Source of the DNA: Globisporangium splendens
Lineage: Eukaryota > Oomycota > Peronosporomycetes > Pythiales > Pythiaceae
Reading direction: 5' to 3'
Assembly: GCA_006386115.1 (NCBI GenBank)
Contig: VFIW01000066.1
Location: 124,001-188,000, forward strand
Length of the DNA: 64,000 nt
The translations under genes were made by a program, and so were the position numbers. This document shows, one piece after another, positions 9,938 through 23,878 of this stretch. Each line of letters starts with the position of its first letter. Positions within the stretch are counted from its first letter, which is position 1. The notes under the pieces were generated by a model. That model was not told the origin of the DNA. It did no database searches and saw nothing but the letters and a program-made list of their open reading frames with translations.

Positions 9938-10985
9938 ATGGACGCAATGGCGCCGTTAACGAGGTCGCGCTCGACGTCCGCGATGCCGTCCGCGCGTACC
10001 AGCAGTGAGACCCGCAGTGTGAGCGACAGCAGCAGCGCATCGCCGCCACCTCAGCCGCGTCGCTATTCCAGCACAAGCATCTCAGACGAGCACATGCAGT
10101 GCTGCTGCTGTTTCCAGACACCCCAAGTAGCAAGAGATAATCGTGCGCTGCAGCAAGTCAACCGCGAAGAGCTACGCTGCTCCATTTGCTTTGATATCCT
10201 GTGCTTTCCAGTCACATTGCCATGCGGGTATGAATATGAACAGCATTTTGTGTATTTGGTGTGCATGTAGATATGAAGCTCACGATGGGTTGTTGTGGTT
10301 GCATTTCCGTGTATGTAGCCATAACTTTGATCGCGGATGCATTTTAACCGCGTGGGAGTACAATCAGCCGACAATCGCAGAGCCACAGGGCACTGCTGCG
10401 GTGGTGCATGAGCCAATGCTGTTCTTTGGCGATACCACCGCTGGTGACGCAGATGAAGCACCGTACACGAATGCACAAAGTCTGCATCGGAGGCGAGCGC
10501 ACCACGTGTGCCCGCTTTGCCGCCAAGAAACGGGCATCGGCGACATTGGAGAGCTCCAAGTGAACATCCTGCTAAAGAATCTCATCGCGCATCTGTACCC
10601 ACTGGAAACGCTCAGCGCAGCCACACTGGAGAAACAGCAATGGACTCGCAATGCCCCAACTTCGGGCACCCAAGCAGCGAACAACACGAGCGCGTCCACG
10701 CGGTTCTCGTTTCGCGCCGTCTCGTCGTTTGTATACGTCTGCGTGGCGTCGGTGACCGATCCCCCGGGCTTTGTGCTCGCGGTGCTGCTGCTCATGGGGC
10801 TCATCGCGATCGCGTTCAATCCGCAGCACGCACTCGCGAACAACGCGGCGGCCGCGCTCACGCTGTTGGACATCTTGGAGCACGTCTTCAACGGTTTTGC
10901 GCTGCTCATCCGCGAATTTTCGCTCACATTGGACCAATTGGACCAGCTCAAGCCGTGGCTCCACGCGGTTTCCTTCATTTTCTAA
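9938..10985 (+). CDS. RING-type E3 ligase-like protein with C-terminal membrane segment
   Basis: Probable membrane-anchored ubiquitin ligase of 318 residues. Exons 9938-10227 and 10319-10985 flank a 91-nt intron (GTATGA donor, TGTAG acceptor) that splits the RING motif; splicing restores LPCGHNFDRGC. Predicted metal ligands: Cys81, Cys84, Cys96, His98, Asp101 (in place of the usual fifth-position Cys), Cys104, then Cys161 and Cys164 in CPLCRQE. A loop of about 56 residues separates Cys104 from the last pair. The N terminus is Ser-rich with a CCCC run (residues 55-58). A hydrophobic stretch, GFVLAVLLLMGLIAIAF, anchors the C-terminal half, followed by leucine-rich helices. An in-frame ATG at 9908 is an alternative start. 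It is convergent with the dynein gene, with stops 155 nt apart. Confidence 0.85.
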
Positions 10986-11139
10986 GAGAACAGCGGCGTT
11001 TGATGATTATACTCCGTCCCATGTTGCTGTGTGAGCGAGAGCGGTAGGCAGCTGTATGTCCATGTATTTATATTATGTTGAGACCAAATTCAATAATCCA
11101 CTCGTCCCCACAACACAGTCACCTAGGCATGTTTTTGCT

Positions 11140-14100
11140 TTAGTACCGCAATGAGCAGAAGCACGCGACGCCTGCCTTAATCCAGTCCTCCTGGTCACAA
11201 AAGAGAACCTGCGCGTTCGTCTCGGACACGAGCGAGTTGCGCCAGACCACCTTGTTGTGCGACGGGATCTCGATCCACATGACGAAGTTCGTCGAGTGGC
11301 CCGTGGTCGACAGCGTGCCCGTGCGTGTGAGGATTTTGTACACGGGGCAGCGGTAGATGCCACCCTTCGGAGGTTCGCGGTTCGGCTGCGGGTACAAGTG
11401 GATCACAGGCATTTTCGCAAACAGTTCCCTTGGCAGAGGATCATCGAGTGCCTGGGTCTCCTTGTTCCAGCGCGCGCCTTCGATGAACAGTCCGTAAGTG
11501 TAGCATCCGTCTTCGGGTCGTGTGACCAACTCGTGCACTTCCTGCGTGAGCATGATGAACTTGAACGAGAGCGAGTCAATCGGTAGTTTGTACTTTCGCG
11601 CGTGGTTCTGGATCGTCCCCGTCATGAAGCCCTGCGGAAAGAAGAAGCCCGACATCCAAAACACGGCTGGGATGCCGTGGTCGATCCACTTTTGGATGAA
11701 ATCCAGCCGTTCGAGAAGGTCTTTGACCCATGACCCCAGCGGCTTGAGCGAAGGGTACGCCTTGCTCTCCCAGATCGTCGGCACTTTCTGGTCGTACAGC
11801 GAGTTGCCCATTGCTTCGAGCTCGGCAGACATCACGATTAGACCCTTGAGCCCTTTTTGCACGAGCTTCAGTGTCGACGCCATGACGTTGAGCAGCTTAT
11901 TGAAGCGCTCGACTTCTTGAGCGAGCACCGTGTTCATGGACTCAGAATACGAAACTGAGTACGCTGCCTGGGCGTGCTCGAGATCAAACGGAGCCGGCAG
12001 CTTGACTTCAATAGACTTGGCCGCGTCCGCGATGATCTCTTCGCGTGATTTGCCTGCACCGGCGCTCACACGTGGCTGCAGGGACAGGATGATGTCAAAC
12101 ACCTCGTAGGTCTCCGACTGCGCGCACGTGATGTCGGCATTCTCGTGCATGCCAAACACCTCGGGCTCCGGGTTGATCGGCAGCGAATTGATGTAGTTGA
12201 CGTAGCTCTGGTACGGATTGTCGCAGTCGCACGTCAACGAGTGGTACACGCCACTGCGGGAGAATCTGTACCCATCCTGCAGGACCTCATTCTTGAAGAA
12301 TGTCATGAGGATCACGTCCGACGTGCGCATGTCCTTGTCGTCCGTGATGCGGCCACCGTAGTTGATCGTCGACGTCATGACCTGGAGCACGTCGAACGGG
12401 ATGTGATCGTATGTGTTCAGGAACATCTCGAGCTGCGCCACGCTGATGTCAAGATCAGTTTCATTAAACTGGTACGGGATGTTCCACCCGAGCGCGCCGA
12501 ACCGCTTGCGCTCGCACACGATCGCATGGTAAAAGCACAACCCAAAGAGCAGTTTCCGAAACACGTCGGGCTTCCGTGTCACGCTCAGCTTGTCGTCGTT
12601 GAGCTTGTAGTACGTATTCTTGAGATTGGCGCGCAATCCCTTCGGCGCTTCCTTCGTCATCTTGACACCATCCTGGAGGACCGACGCAGGAAAGGCCGGC
12701 GTCGGCATGCTCGTGAGCCACAGACGGAAGTCCGGATGCAACTTTGTCGGATCCAGCTCTTCACAGATGCGCTCCAGCTCCGTCATCCAACTCAGCGCCA
12801 AGTGGCAGTTCTGCAAAGCACCCACTCGCCCTTGCCCGTCGCGTTTTCAATCATTCGCGCTGCGACGGTTCCCTGTCCTTGACCGAGAGCGGTGGATTTA
12901 AGTTTGCTATCCATGCCCGTACTCACCGCAAACGCGATCAAATCTTTCGCAGGATCAGATCCCTGTGAGAGCACGAAGATGAGCGGCGTCGTCGGCGTCG
13001 CGTCTTCAAACGTGTTGCTCAAATCGAATGGTGGTGGCTCAATGAACTCTCTGCCCAGTTTCGCACACACCAGGTTCTGCATCCCAGGCATCATCTTGTC
13101 GGGTCGCAGCACACGCAAGATGCACAGCCACTGGAAAGTATCGAGCGTCGACTCTGAAACGCCAGGAATCGGCTGATTCTGCGGCTCAGTGGAGTCAAAG
13201 ATATCGCGAAATCCCGCCACGTGCTTTTCAAACTCACTTGCAAGTAGTGCGAACGCTGGAAACGTCGAAAGACAGCAGATCTCGTTCCACGCGCGCGCTT
13301 CGAGCCACGCAGATGCCGGGTTCTCAGCTTCGATGGGCGCGCCATCCGACATTCCAGAGATGAGAAAGCGCCACTCACCTGGATCGATTTCACTGTTTCC
13401 CTGCATGATCTTGACCGTGAGAAGGAACGAAAAGAGCAACTTGTTCTTCTCAAACAGCGACCGACAGACGTTCTTGTAGACCGAGTACGTAAAATAGTCG
13501 TTCAAGTTCTTGAGCCGCTGTTCCAGTTGGGACGCGAGCTTCGCCGATTGAATGCCACGCACAAACAGCCCCGTGAACCACGTAAGCGAGTACTGATACA
13601 TTGGGTCCACGAGCGAGAGGTCTGCAATGCAGAAGAGCAGCGCTGCGCGGTACGCAACAGGTCGATAACCGTCGCTGCGTGCATCGATTTCCTTTTCCGT
13701 TTCTTCGGCTTCTTTCATCTTCGCCATCACCACCGCAGACGTTTGCTTTGCGGACGCCAACGTCTCAATGAGGTTGGTATCGTCCAAAATGTTGCCCTCC
13801 GAGTGCGATAGGAGATACAGGATCTGGTTTTCAATTTCGTACAATTGCTTCTTGCCCTCGGCATTCGAGAGCATCAGCTCGTTCTTCTTCGCAGCGAGAT
13901 CAGGCATTTCCTTGAGCACTACGACGCCGAGCAGTTGCTCTTCCAGTCCTTTCATCGTGATTGTGAAATTCAGCAAACTCACTTTCACACACACTTCGGG
14001 TGCGTAATGTGGGTTTGCGAGCTTCGTCGTCATGTAAAACCGGAAGCTCTCGTTGTACGGGATGATGTTCTCGCCTAGTCGGATCATATCCTGACCGCCC

Positions 14101-17100
14101 TGCTTGAATTTCTGCTGCAACAGCACTGGTTCTAGCGCGGCATCCAATTCTTCACCGACGTTCCCCAAGAGCACCCATTTCCCGAAACGGATGCCGTTTT
14201 CCAGCGAGCGTAAAAAGTTGCGATCCGACTGCTTCACTACATCCATCCCGTTGTCACAAAGCTGCTTGTCTTTGCCCAGATTCTTGATAAATCGGTTCGC
14301 CTGGCCCTGAGGATCGATGAGCAGCGGCCATCGTCGAGCACGCGAGATAATGATGCCGTTCTGCGTCGACACGGTGTCGGTCGGCAGTCCAGCGATTTGC
14401 CATGCGCGTAGTTTGACAGGATCCTGCAGTGTGCTGACAACGTCACAGCCTGGCGAGTGTGGGACTTGATATTGTACCAGCGCCTCATGCCACAATAGCA
14501 CCAAGGACTCACGGAACTCGGCTGTGAACGCCCCCAGGTAGCTGATCGTTCCAGCAGACACCAAGACATCGCCGGTGAGGTTCGCGTAATCGATCGTGAG
14601 CTGCGCGACTGTGTCCTTCCAACGTGCTTCTTCGCCACCGAGACCGCCAATCAGTTTCTCAGCGTTCTGCAATTGCACTTGACACTGAATCACTTTTGCG
14701 GCGAGCTCTTCCTTTTTTGTGATTGCACCTTGGTACGAACGCTCAAGCTCTGCCAACCGGTCGCTGACTTGCTGCAAATTATCCTGTGCGCTTTTCAGGA
14801 TCGCGAGAGTGACATCGAGTTCTTGTTGTGCCTCAGCGAGCGCTTTCTTCTTTGGTTCGACGGCTTTCGCGACGAAATGGTACGTGTACATCGCTCGTGC
14901 CCACATACAGATAGCTGTGCACGCCTTTGACGATTTCTCGATTTGCTCGGGCGTAAAATTTGGATCCTCCATATATGGTGCAACTTTGGCGATGATGGCG
15001 TCCGGGATGTTGTCTTTGTCGAACGTGAGTAGGTTCTCCATGAACTTGTTGGCATTCGATAGCACCACCTTTTGCGCGACTTCCCAGTAATCGTTGATTT
15101 TCTTCCCAGGGCGATCGGGGTCCGGTTTACTCACTGGTTTCTGACCAAACAAGATGCTCACGACCTCCATCGTCAGCTTCACTCCTGACGGCGGGGTCTT
15201 GAGCGCTTTGACTTCGTCGATATCGGCTTTCTTGAGCTTGTTCAAGCACTCGAGCGCTGCGTCCAGAGCGGGCAACGCGGCGTCCAGATCGCGCTGCGAT
15301 GACGCGGCGATGTCTTTCGTGGCGTTCGCCTTCACGGTCGCGGCTTCTTCCTCTTTTTCGACCGTAGTCTTCGTCATGTCGGCCTCAGCACTGTCCTTGG
15401 TGATCTGCACCATCATCTGTTCAACCTCGATTTGAGTCGCTGCGAGCACGGACTGCAACTCGACCAGCTCGGTTTGCATCGTGGCGACGAGAACTTTGGT
15501 TTCCGATAGTTTGTCGACGCCATTCTGCAAGCGACTTTTCATCGTGTTGACTTCTTCGCGCTTCGACACCAAAACAGCTTTAAATGTGGACAAAAGCTCG
15601 AGGTAGCTCGTCGGCGTCACGTAAAAGTACCTTCGCAGCGCATCGTAGAACCGCTTGGACGTTGTCTCCACGCTCTGATGGACGATCTTGAACGACTCGA
15701 CGAGTGCAGGGAGGCTACCACCTAGTTGCAGATTCCCACTGCTGAGAATCGCCGTGGCAACAGAGTTGAGTGCCTCGGCTGGCCATTCGCTGAACCAATC
15801 GATCGTGGAACAGTTGACTAATGACGGGAACATTCGCAGACGATCACGAAACAAGGCGCCGATGAGGCTCATACAGATCACCAAGTGAATATTGCGGCGC
15901 ACGCGCATTATGTACTGCTGGAAGATATTCGTCTTGGTCGGTGGAATCTGTTTCTTCTGGCAATCGATTCGGCATGACGTGACGATCTGGTCCATGTCTT
16001 CAAGTCCGTACAGGTTCGGTACGTTGCCCGAGTTCAAGACGCCGTTGAGATCTTCAAGCATCGTCTCATTCACGACTTGGACGTCCGAAAACAAAAACAC
16101 AACGGGCGTGTCCTTGACACCGGCAAGCAGGAGGCATTTTTTCACATCGTCTCGCCACTCGACCATCCCGTAGCCTTTCACGATCTCCACCTGGAAACAC
16201 TTGTATCCTGCCATGTAGATCGCCAGCTTTGTCAGACTCTGTCGTCCGCTTCCACCGACACCTAGCAGGAGCGCATTGCCCATGGGCTGTCGAATGATGC
16301 GCGAGATGCGAGAGACGTGCTCGACAGCGTCCATGAAGAGCACGAGTGCCATCGGCGTCTTGCTTTCGGCATTGTAATCCAGCAAATAGTCCTCGATCAC
16401 GCCCAACACTTTCTCAACTTCGACGACTTCTTCGTAAATCTTTGGGTCTGCACCAGGAACGAGGAAATCACCGTACAGCAGATACTCATTCTTCACAACT
16501 TTATTGTATTCAGTCCCAAAGGACTCGGCCACTGACTTGCGCATCAGCTGAAGGAACCAGTCGTGGTCCTGCTGACTGATCATGCGGTCTTCAAACACGC
16601 GCATGCATTCGTGAATCCACAGGCGAATCATGTCGTCGGAATCACTGATCCGGCGGTTATCGCCCATGAGAACGCCTTGAAACACTTTCGCCAGATCTCT
16701 CAAGTTGAACGTGTAATGCGATTTCGCTGGTGTCGGTAGCAACTCGTTACAGATCGTGCTGTACACCTTGATCGATGCGTTGACGATGCTGTCCGTTAGT
16801 CGAGCGACTTCGTTGGAAAAGGACGCGAGGAAATTGCCCAAGATCGTACTGAAGATCATTCGCTTGCTGTCGTCACCGAGCTCCGCGTACCCGGTCACAT
16901 TGAAATGGCGCACGATCCGAGGCGTAATCGGGTTCCTGCCTCCTCCTGGCGGACCCATTGCTGCGACAAAGAGAATGTCGATGATCGTTCGAAACACGAG
17001 CAGTTTGCGATCGTACCACCCGCCTTGATCAAACCACTGCCGAATGAGCTCCAACGGAGGCTGCGCAAAGTACTTTTCGCGCTTGGGCATGTTCAAATCG

Positions 17101-20100
17101 TCGACGTAGGTGATGTACTTCTTCCCTGCCGGTGGCTCGTACACTCCCTTCCGCCGCTTCTCCATTTTTGAGTCCAGCAGATCCTGCGTTTGGTTTGCCG
17201 ACGTCTGTGCCGAGAAGGAGATGGGGATCGGAGTGATCACATCCGCTGGTAATGACATGAGGTACCGTGTAATGTTCACGGTCTTACCCGTCCCTGTGCC
17301 ACCGACCATGAGCACGTGCTTGCCGGTCTTCATTAGTGAATCCAGCAGGAACGTGTTTCGAACCGAGTCTGCAGTTGGAACAACAATATCCGCAAAGGAC
17401 GTGTTGGGCGGAATCTTGTACGGGCTGATCGTGTCCATCCACGGCATCCACTTGTGGTCTTTCAGTGAGTAGCAGTAATCGTATACGAGGCCATGCGAAG
17501 GCATCATTAGATGGCAGTTGTTTGCGAGCATCTCACCACGAAGGAAGCTATCAAACTTGACCCGACCGGCATCGTTTGTCGTGGCACCGACTGACCACAC
17601 GAGCGAGAAGATGAACAACGGCTCAACGTCGACCTTGAATTGCGGATTGGGTTGTTGGACTTCGCCGCTTCCATCGGTCTTGTCACGATACACATCGAGA
17701 TAGCAATCCAAGATGCTCATGAGACTCTGCGCGAGATTGTTGTCCATCGTCGGTACCAGTTCGCTTAGGTAGGACCGCATGAACACCACAGACGAGTACA
17801 AGTACACATCAAAGAGCCGCAGGAAAATGTGCGCAAACGGCGCAATCGACTTTGGGAGCATCTCCAGCCAGGAATCCACGAGCGGGGCTAAGCCCAGGGT
17901 GCTTGGCTCCATGTACACCATTCCCGTTCAGCTCACGGTCGCAGGCGACGCCACGGACAAGTCCTCGACTTCAAACATCATCGTCATCTGGTTGGACATT
18001 TGCAGCATCTCGCCACTGTTCAAGCACAGTTTCTTGTTGTCGTCCAGCACGGTGTTCATGTTCTCAATCCAGATTGCATCGACGGGGCCATCGAAGATGA
18101 CCCATTTACGGTCTGGCTTCGTGTCACTCGCGGCTGCGCGATACAGCGTCGACAGAATGCCGTCTTGCCACTCGTGTGTGTTCGGGTCGAACTCGCCGTA
18201 GAGCTGCCCCATCGTGATCGACTTGGGGTTCAGCTGGTACTTGATCACCTTTTCAAACGCAAAGCCGATTTCATTGCGCTGTTTCAGCTCGGTTAATGCG
18301 TCGGCTAAGACGCTGATGTTGCAAGATTTGCCGCCACCAGTGGCACCAACGACCATAAGGCCGTGGCGCACGACGATTGTCTCGTACAGTTGGATGCACT
18401 TTGTCAGGAAGTAAGAGACCGGCTGCAGATTTTGCTTGTGGGTCTTCAACTTGATGACACTGATCAGCGCGCCGAGATCGAGGTTTGGGCGGCATTTATC
18501 AGGAAAAAGATCGCTGATGATACCGCTAAACAGCGGGATATCATGTGCCAGGAACTTCGGGAGATTGACGTCTTGCAGTGCGCGCAGAAGCAGAACGTCT
18601 TCGTCCATGTCCGGGTCGTCACGCTTCAGATTACCGGCAGCCGTGATGACAGTCTTCACGGCTCGCATACCGTAGTCATAATGGAACTGGGACGAGAGCT
18701 GTTCGGAGCACAGTTTGAACGTCGTGACCATTTTCGCGCCAAGTGCGCGCGCATCGGCAAACCCATAGGCGAAGAACATGATCTCACCGATCAGCGCGTA
18801 GTCCGGGACCATCATCGCTACCGGCCGGAACAGTGCGGCCAGCGAATCCGGAAGCTCACTACGACCGGCATAACCAGGATTCATGGTGATAAACACCCCA
18901 AACTGGTCACTCAGACGAATGTCCGAGCCTTCAAACACGATCTGCGCATCACCACGTCGAATGCCCAGCTGCAGCGTCACAACTTGCTGCTCGACCACAG
19001 ACAGCACCTCAATATCGATACGATTGAACTCATCAAAACACGCCCACGCGCCACAGGACGCGAGACCTTTGAAGAACTTGCCCATCGCAATGTAGTCGAG
19101 TCCATCGGAGCAATTGAACACGACACATTGCTTCGCCAACGCCTTAGCAAGATCTTTCGTCGTTTCCGTCTTCCCCGTCCCAGCTGGACCAGCAGGTGCG
19201 CCTCCGAGGATCATTTGGAGAGCGCCCATCAGCGTCAGATAGCATTTGTCCGTCAATGGCGTGATCACAAGTCGGAACGAGTTGCCCAGGTACTCGTACC
19301 CGTATGGTCGTCGTGAAGTCACCGCTTGAACCCAGAGATCTTTTACCCAATAGTACTTGAGCTGCGAGCTCCATAGGAAATCGCCCTTTGACTCGACATT
19401 TTGAGCGATGAGTTTTCTCGTGACATCGCGAGCATGGACATCAATGACCGTGAGCGCACCACACGTGATGCGAGACATTTTATCCAGGTCCCCGCGAACC
19501 AGAGTCACCATATCCGCGAGCTGGCCCAGCTGCCTCGCCATCATCTTCTTTACACCTTCTTTGCCTTCGTTGTCTATGGCCTCTTCCATCTCTCGCGTCC
19601 AGTGCATCTGACTGCCGTTGAGCACGCACATCCCGGGCCACTTTTGGATCCACACTGTTCGATCGATCTTCGTGTAGTCTATGATGGCGCGTTCCATAGC
19701 GTCGCGAATCGAGATCTTCATCATATTCTCGACTTCCATCATCCAGTGCTCGACGTTTTTGTTCTTTGGGTCGACTTGGGTAACAAACTGAACTTTCTCG
19801 CCTTCGGCCGAGATCATCGCGCTGATGTTCAAATCGTCCTCAAACGTGACTTGGACGATACCTTCAAAGCATTTCTTCAAGTGTGGCTGCACCAATTTGA
19901 CATCCTTGGATTCAGAAAGAATCGAGAGCAGCTCGTCATTCGACAAAAAGTAGAAGCGCGCAAACGATGATCTCTTCACCTCCAGGTACTCACTCAACCC
20001 TTTTTGCACCATCTCCAAGAAGTAGTTGGACTCTCGAAATTTCTCAAGCAGCTTGCTATTCTTGCAGAACTCCACAGCTTTCGGCTTTGCCTTGGCCGAC

Positions 20101-23100
20101 GCCAACGTTTGGCGCCAATTCTTGTCCACAGACGCAAACCGCTTCCCTTCGGCAGGTAGCTGCTTGTTAATATATGGAGACTCAAAAATGGGTTGCAGGT
20201 ACAGCCAATTGCGTTGCACAGCGAGCCATTCTTCGAGCACTTCGGAGACCATTTGCAGTGTTGCATTCCACTCCGTGATCTCCTCTTCGAATGGACCCTT
20301 GAACGAGGAAAACATCATCGCCTGCGTCATCGTCACATGCTCATCCAATACAACTTGAATCTCATCAACGCCTTTGATCACGTACGTGCCAGTTTCACGG
20401 TACGAGATGATTTGGAGATCGATCTTTTCCCACGCGCCTTTCATGATCCCGAGCGCTTGTTCCACCTGGTACTCTTTCCCGGCTGCTTCTGCGATCTTCA
20501 CAATATCGTCAATGCGGTCGAGAAGATTCAACTGGAAGATATTCGTGAGTGTGAAGCTCTCATCGATCTCAAGGTCAAAGCCGATGCTTTTACTCAGGTC
20601 GGCCCAGTGTCGCTGACGCATGCCAGGGTTTCGTAACGCGACAATCAGCGGCACGTACGGCTTGAAAACGAGGATCTGCTCCTTCACGGTCTCAGCGATC
20701 TTCGTGCACGCTTCGTTCCCATTGTTGCTGAAAAACTTGAACGCTTTCTGGATCGACGTGCTGTACGTTTCCACGAGTTTCTCGACTTCTTCGGCGTTAA
20801 TGTCGGTGAAACTACCCTGGATCCAGCTTTTTCTGCTCTGAATCCAGTTGTACGACGTCGCCCAGAGTTGGTTGTAAGGCTCAAAGTTCTTCTTCGCTAG
20901 AGTGAGTGTGTCGTAGGACGTCACTTCTTTCCCAAACAGCGTCTCTCGACTGTTAAACAGCATCGCGTCCTGCTGCGCTTGCTCCAATTTCTTCTGTACC
21001 GTCATCGCGTGATGCGCGACATCGTCGACAAATGCCAGATTGTCGTACCGCGAGAAGCTCTCGATCTCTTCCAGAAGCGTTGTCAGCGTTTTCTCGTAGC
21101 GCTCTTGCTCGGATTCCATTTGCTTGGCGAACTTTCCTTTGCGTTCCTCGAGTGCCCACTTGAACCGCGAACTCTGCGCCGTGATCTTCGTCGGCCAGCC
21201 CTGGACGTTCCAAGTCAGTCGAAGATGCTCGTCATTGACGTAATGTTGAAACTCGTCGATGAGGCCATTGTCCTTCATCATTTGGGTGATTTCATCCTGC
21301 AGCGGCTGCATGAGCGCTGGGATGCCTGCGATATATTCTTGCAGCGCTGTGAGACTCTCGATGTCTTTGGGTGTAGCAGCCAGGTTTTGATTGATTTCTT
21401 CGAATTTGGCCATAATTCGCGTTGCCACCTGGAAACAGTACCCGACTTGCGCGTCGAGCAGCTTTAAAAAGCTGTCGTGATGCTTCTTCGCGAGCGTAAA
21501 TCGGATATTCGTCAGGTCGACCTGGAAGAGACCTAGATTGGCTGCACGCGATGGGATCGTCTCTAGAATTTTTGCTTCTTGATCGCGGTGATAATTCAGC
21601 AGACGGCGAAGTTCATTCAGCTCCACTGGCGGGACAAGAGGCGGCAGCTCCTTATCGCCACTGTCTCCTTCGTCTTCGCCCGTACGCGGTGTTGAAGAAG
21701 ATTGCTCGGACTGCACTTTAATGATAGTCTTCAAGTACTCGTCCACATTCATATTGAGCAACGCGATATAGCTGTCGAATTGGGCGTGGTAGTCAAGCAG
21801 CGGCGTGGTGGCGCGCGCGATTGCATTTTTCACTTGCTCTCGAAGCCCAGCGACCATCTCGGTACTTGTCTCCAAACATGCGATGCAATCTTGGTTTGGC
21901 CAGAAAATGCGATCCATGACCAGTCTTTCGACGAGTTCCAACGACCTGAGTCGCTGTAGCGCCACGTCAAACTGCGACGTGATCGCATCCTGGAAATCCT
22001 TCGGACTCGTTGCATACTCGAACCTGTACCCAATCTCCACAGCAAGCGGCTCGAGCGGGCATTGCGCTTGGCGATCGAGGGCGTTCGCTAAGCACCACTC
22101 ACGAATTTCTGCTGCGCGCTTGTCCACTTGGTCCTGATTCAAGATGCGCCTCTCAGTCGAAATCATCAGTTCTAATCGAAACATCGGCTGATGGATAGCA
22201 ATAGGAGGAGTACCTTCGGTAGGTGTGTTCGCAGAGTGAAGAGGCACGACGCGCACATCACTGGGGCTTTTGACCTCGACGTGGAAACCCGACATTTCTT
22301 CAATCAAATTCGTGTAGCCCGTGAAGTTCTGATGAATCAGGTACCGCAACGTATCCTCGATCATATAATTCACTCGTTGCAGGAAATATCGCGTCGGTGT
22401 CTCCAGATACTTTAATCGGTTCGGTTCCGCGATGTTGTACATTGGATGCTGCACCTGGCTGAAGTGGAATTGGATCCGTTTCGCAGCTAAGCGCGTCCGA
22501 TTGTCCCGCATGCATCGAAGCGCTGCGTGGCTCATCTGCGCATGGATGGAGCCAAATTTGGCCAACGTGATGCTTTTCGGCATCTGACGTATATCTCCAA
22601 AGCTGATCTCGGTAGGTTGCTGGTCCAAGAGGAACTTTTGACTCTCGACCTCGACGCAACTCTTTCGCACGTCGAGTAACGCGCTCACTGCAAACGGCAT
22701 GCTAATAAACTTGTCGGTTGAAATGCTCACGAATCGATGATTGTAGTCGTATCTCGCAATCGGTACGACTCCGCATTGCGGTGGTGGTGGAGGTAGAGGA
22801 TTTTCAGGAAGCCTGAGGTCGGGAAACTCGCACTCCATGTCGTCCGCATTGGTGTCATAAATCAATTTGTTCATCGTGTGCAAGTACGCATTGTTGACTT
22901 CTTCAAGGAGCGACAAAGTCCCTGCATTCTCGGGAACCGATGACGAGGTCAGTGTCAAACTGAGAATGTTGCTGATCGTGACCGAGTCCAGTTGAATATC
23001 GAAGCTGATCGGCATACTCTCCACATACAACGACTGTCGCAGCAACGCCTCTGCTTGATCACGTCGCTCGATTGCTTGCAGTAAGCGAGACGCGAATGTC

Positions 23101-23878
23101 TCTCTGTTGTCTTGCTCAAAGCAGATCAAACTGCGATGCACGATGGGAGATCCGACACGTTTGCCCGCGGACCATGATACAACATAACGACTTAGCTTTT
23201 CTTCGAACGCGATAACCATACAACCCGACCAGTTGCCGGCAATTCCTGTGGCTTCGTCAATCGGAAGCGCGACAGCTTTGATTGGTCCACGCTTCAACCA
23301 TTCCCTTGGTTCATTCTCAAGTTGTTGCTCGACGTCAAGGAAGCACCACAATGGAAGGAAACTCTCCCTGATGCATGTGCTCCCGCCTCCTCGAGTTGGA
23401 TCTCCAAGATAAGTCGGTCTGATTCCTGGAAATCCAGCCTTTTCACGCGGCACATGGCTTTCGAGCCATGCTGCCAAACTAATCCCACTGCTCTTGCCCA
23501 CTGCTGTCTTGGCAGGACTAGCCGATCCATTCGTTGCAATCTTTCCGCTTCCCAATGCAGGTATCTTCTTCGTACCTGGTGGCAGACCACCTGCTTTCCC
23601 GGTGCTGCTTGACGACGGAACATCTTGTAGTCGATTGCTGCTGCGCAGAGTTTTGAAGTCATTGCCAGCCTTTGATCCAATGGCAGCAGCTGTAGACAGC
23701 GCTCCACTTGGATCCTCTTTATCGTACTTGTTCAGCTCACTCAATACAAAGTTCAGCGACGCTGCATTGCTGGTCTACGCATGACATGAAGGAAATCTCC
23801 CGTCAGGTGGCCACATCCTCATCACACATCAAAATGCCAATCTGTTCCACTTACGCTCTTCACTGGCTGTTTGCTCAT
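11140..23878 (-). CDS. Axonemal (inner-arm type) dynein heavy chain, interrupted by a stop and a frameshift
   Basis: Motor subunit of flagellar dynein, about 4,200 residues. Exon 1 is 23855-23878 (MSKQPVKS); an 80-nt intron (23775-23854; GTAAGT donor, CGTAG acceptor) leads to one long second exon. P-loops in order: AAA1 GPAGTGKTET near residue 1535, AAA2 GATGGGKS near 1820, AAA3 GGTGTGKT near 2170, AAA4 GVGGSGRQS near 2515. The coiled-coil stalk and microtubule-binding region follow (about 15500-14600), and the C-terminal domain ends GVACFCSLRY. SESMNTVL and the lack of a longer tail suggest a DNAH3/7/12-type single-headed inner-arm chain. Two defects are visible. TGA 17928-17930 falls inside the invariant ATVSRCGMVYME block (reads ATVS-stop-TGMVYME). 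One base is missing in a T-run (plus-strand AAA 12815-12817) between GEWVL and QNCHLALSW. Everything else stays open over 12.6 kb, so the gene is either recently damaged or carries assembly errors. Confidence 0.93.

Noticed and set aside
18363..19316. 317-codon plus-strand open frame within the dynein gene
   Set aside because: It is antisense to strongly conserved dynein AAA1-AAA2 coding sequence and has no domain of its own.
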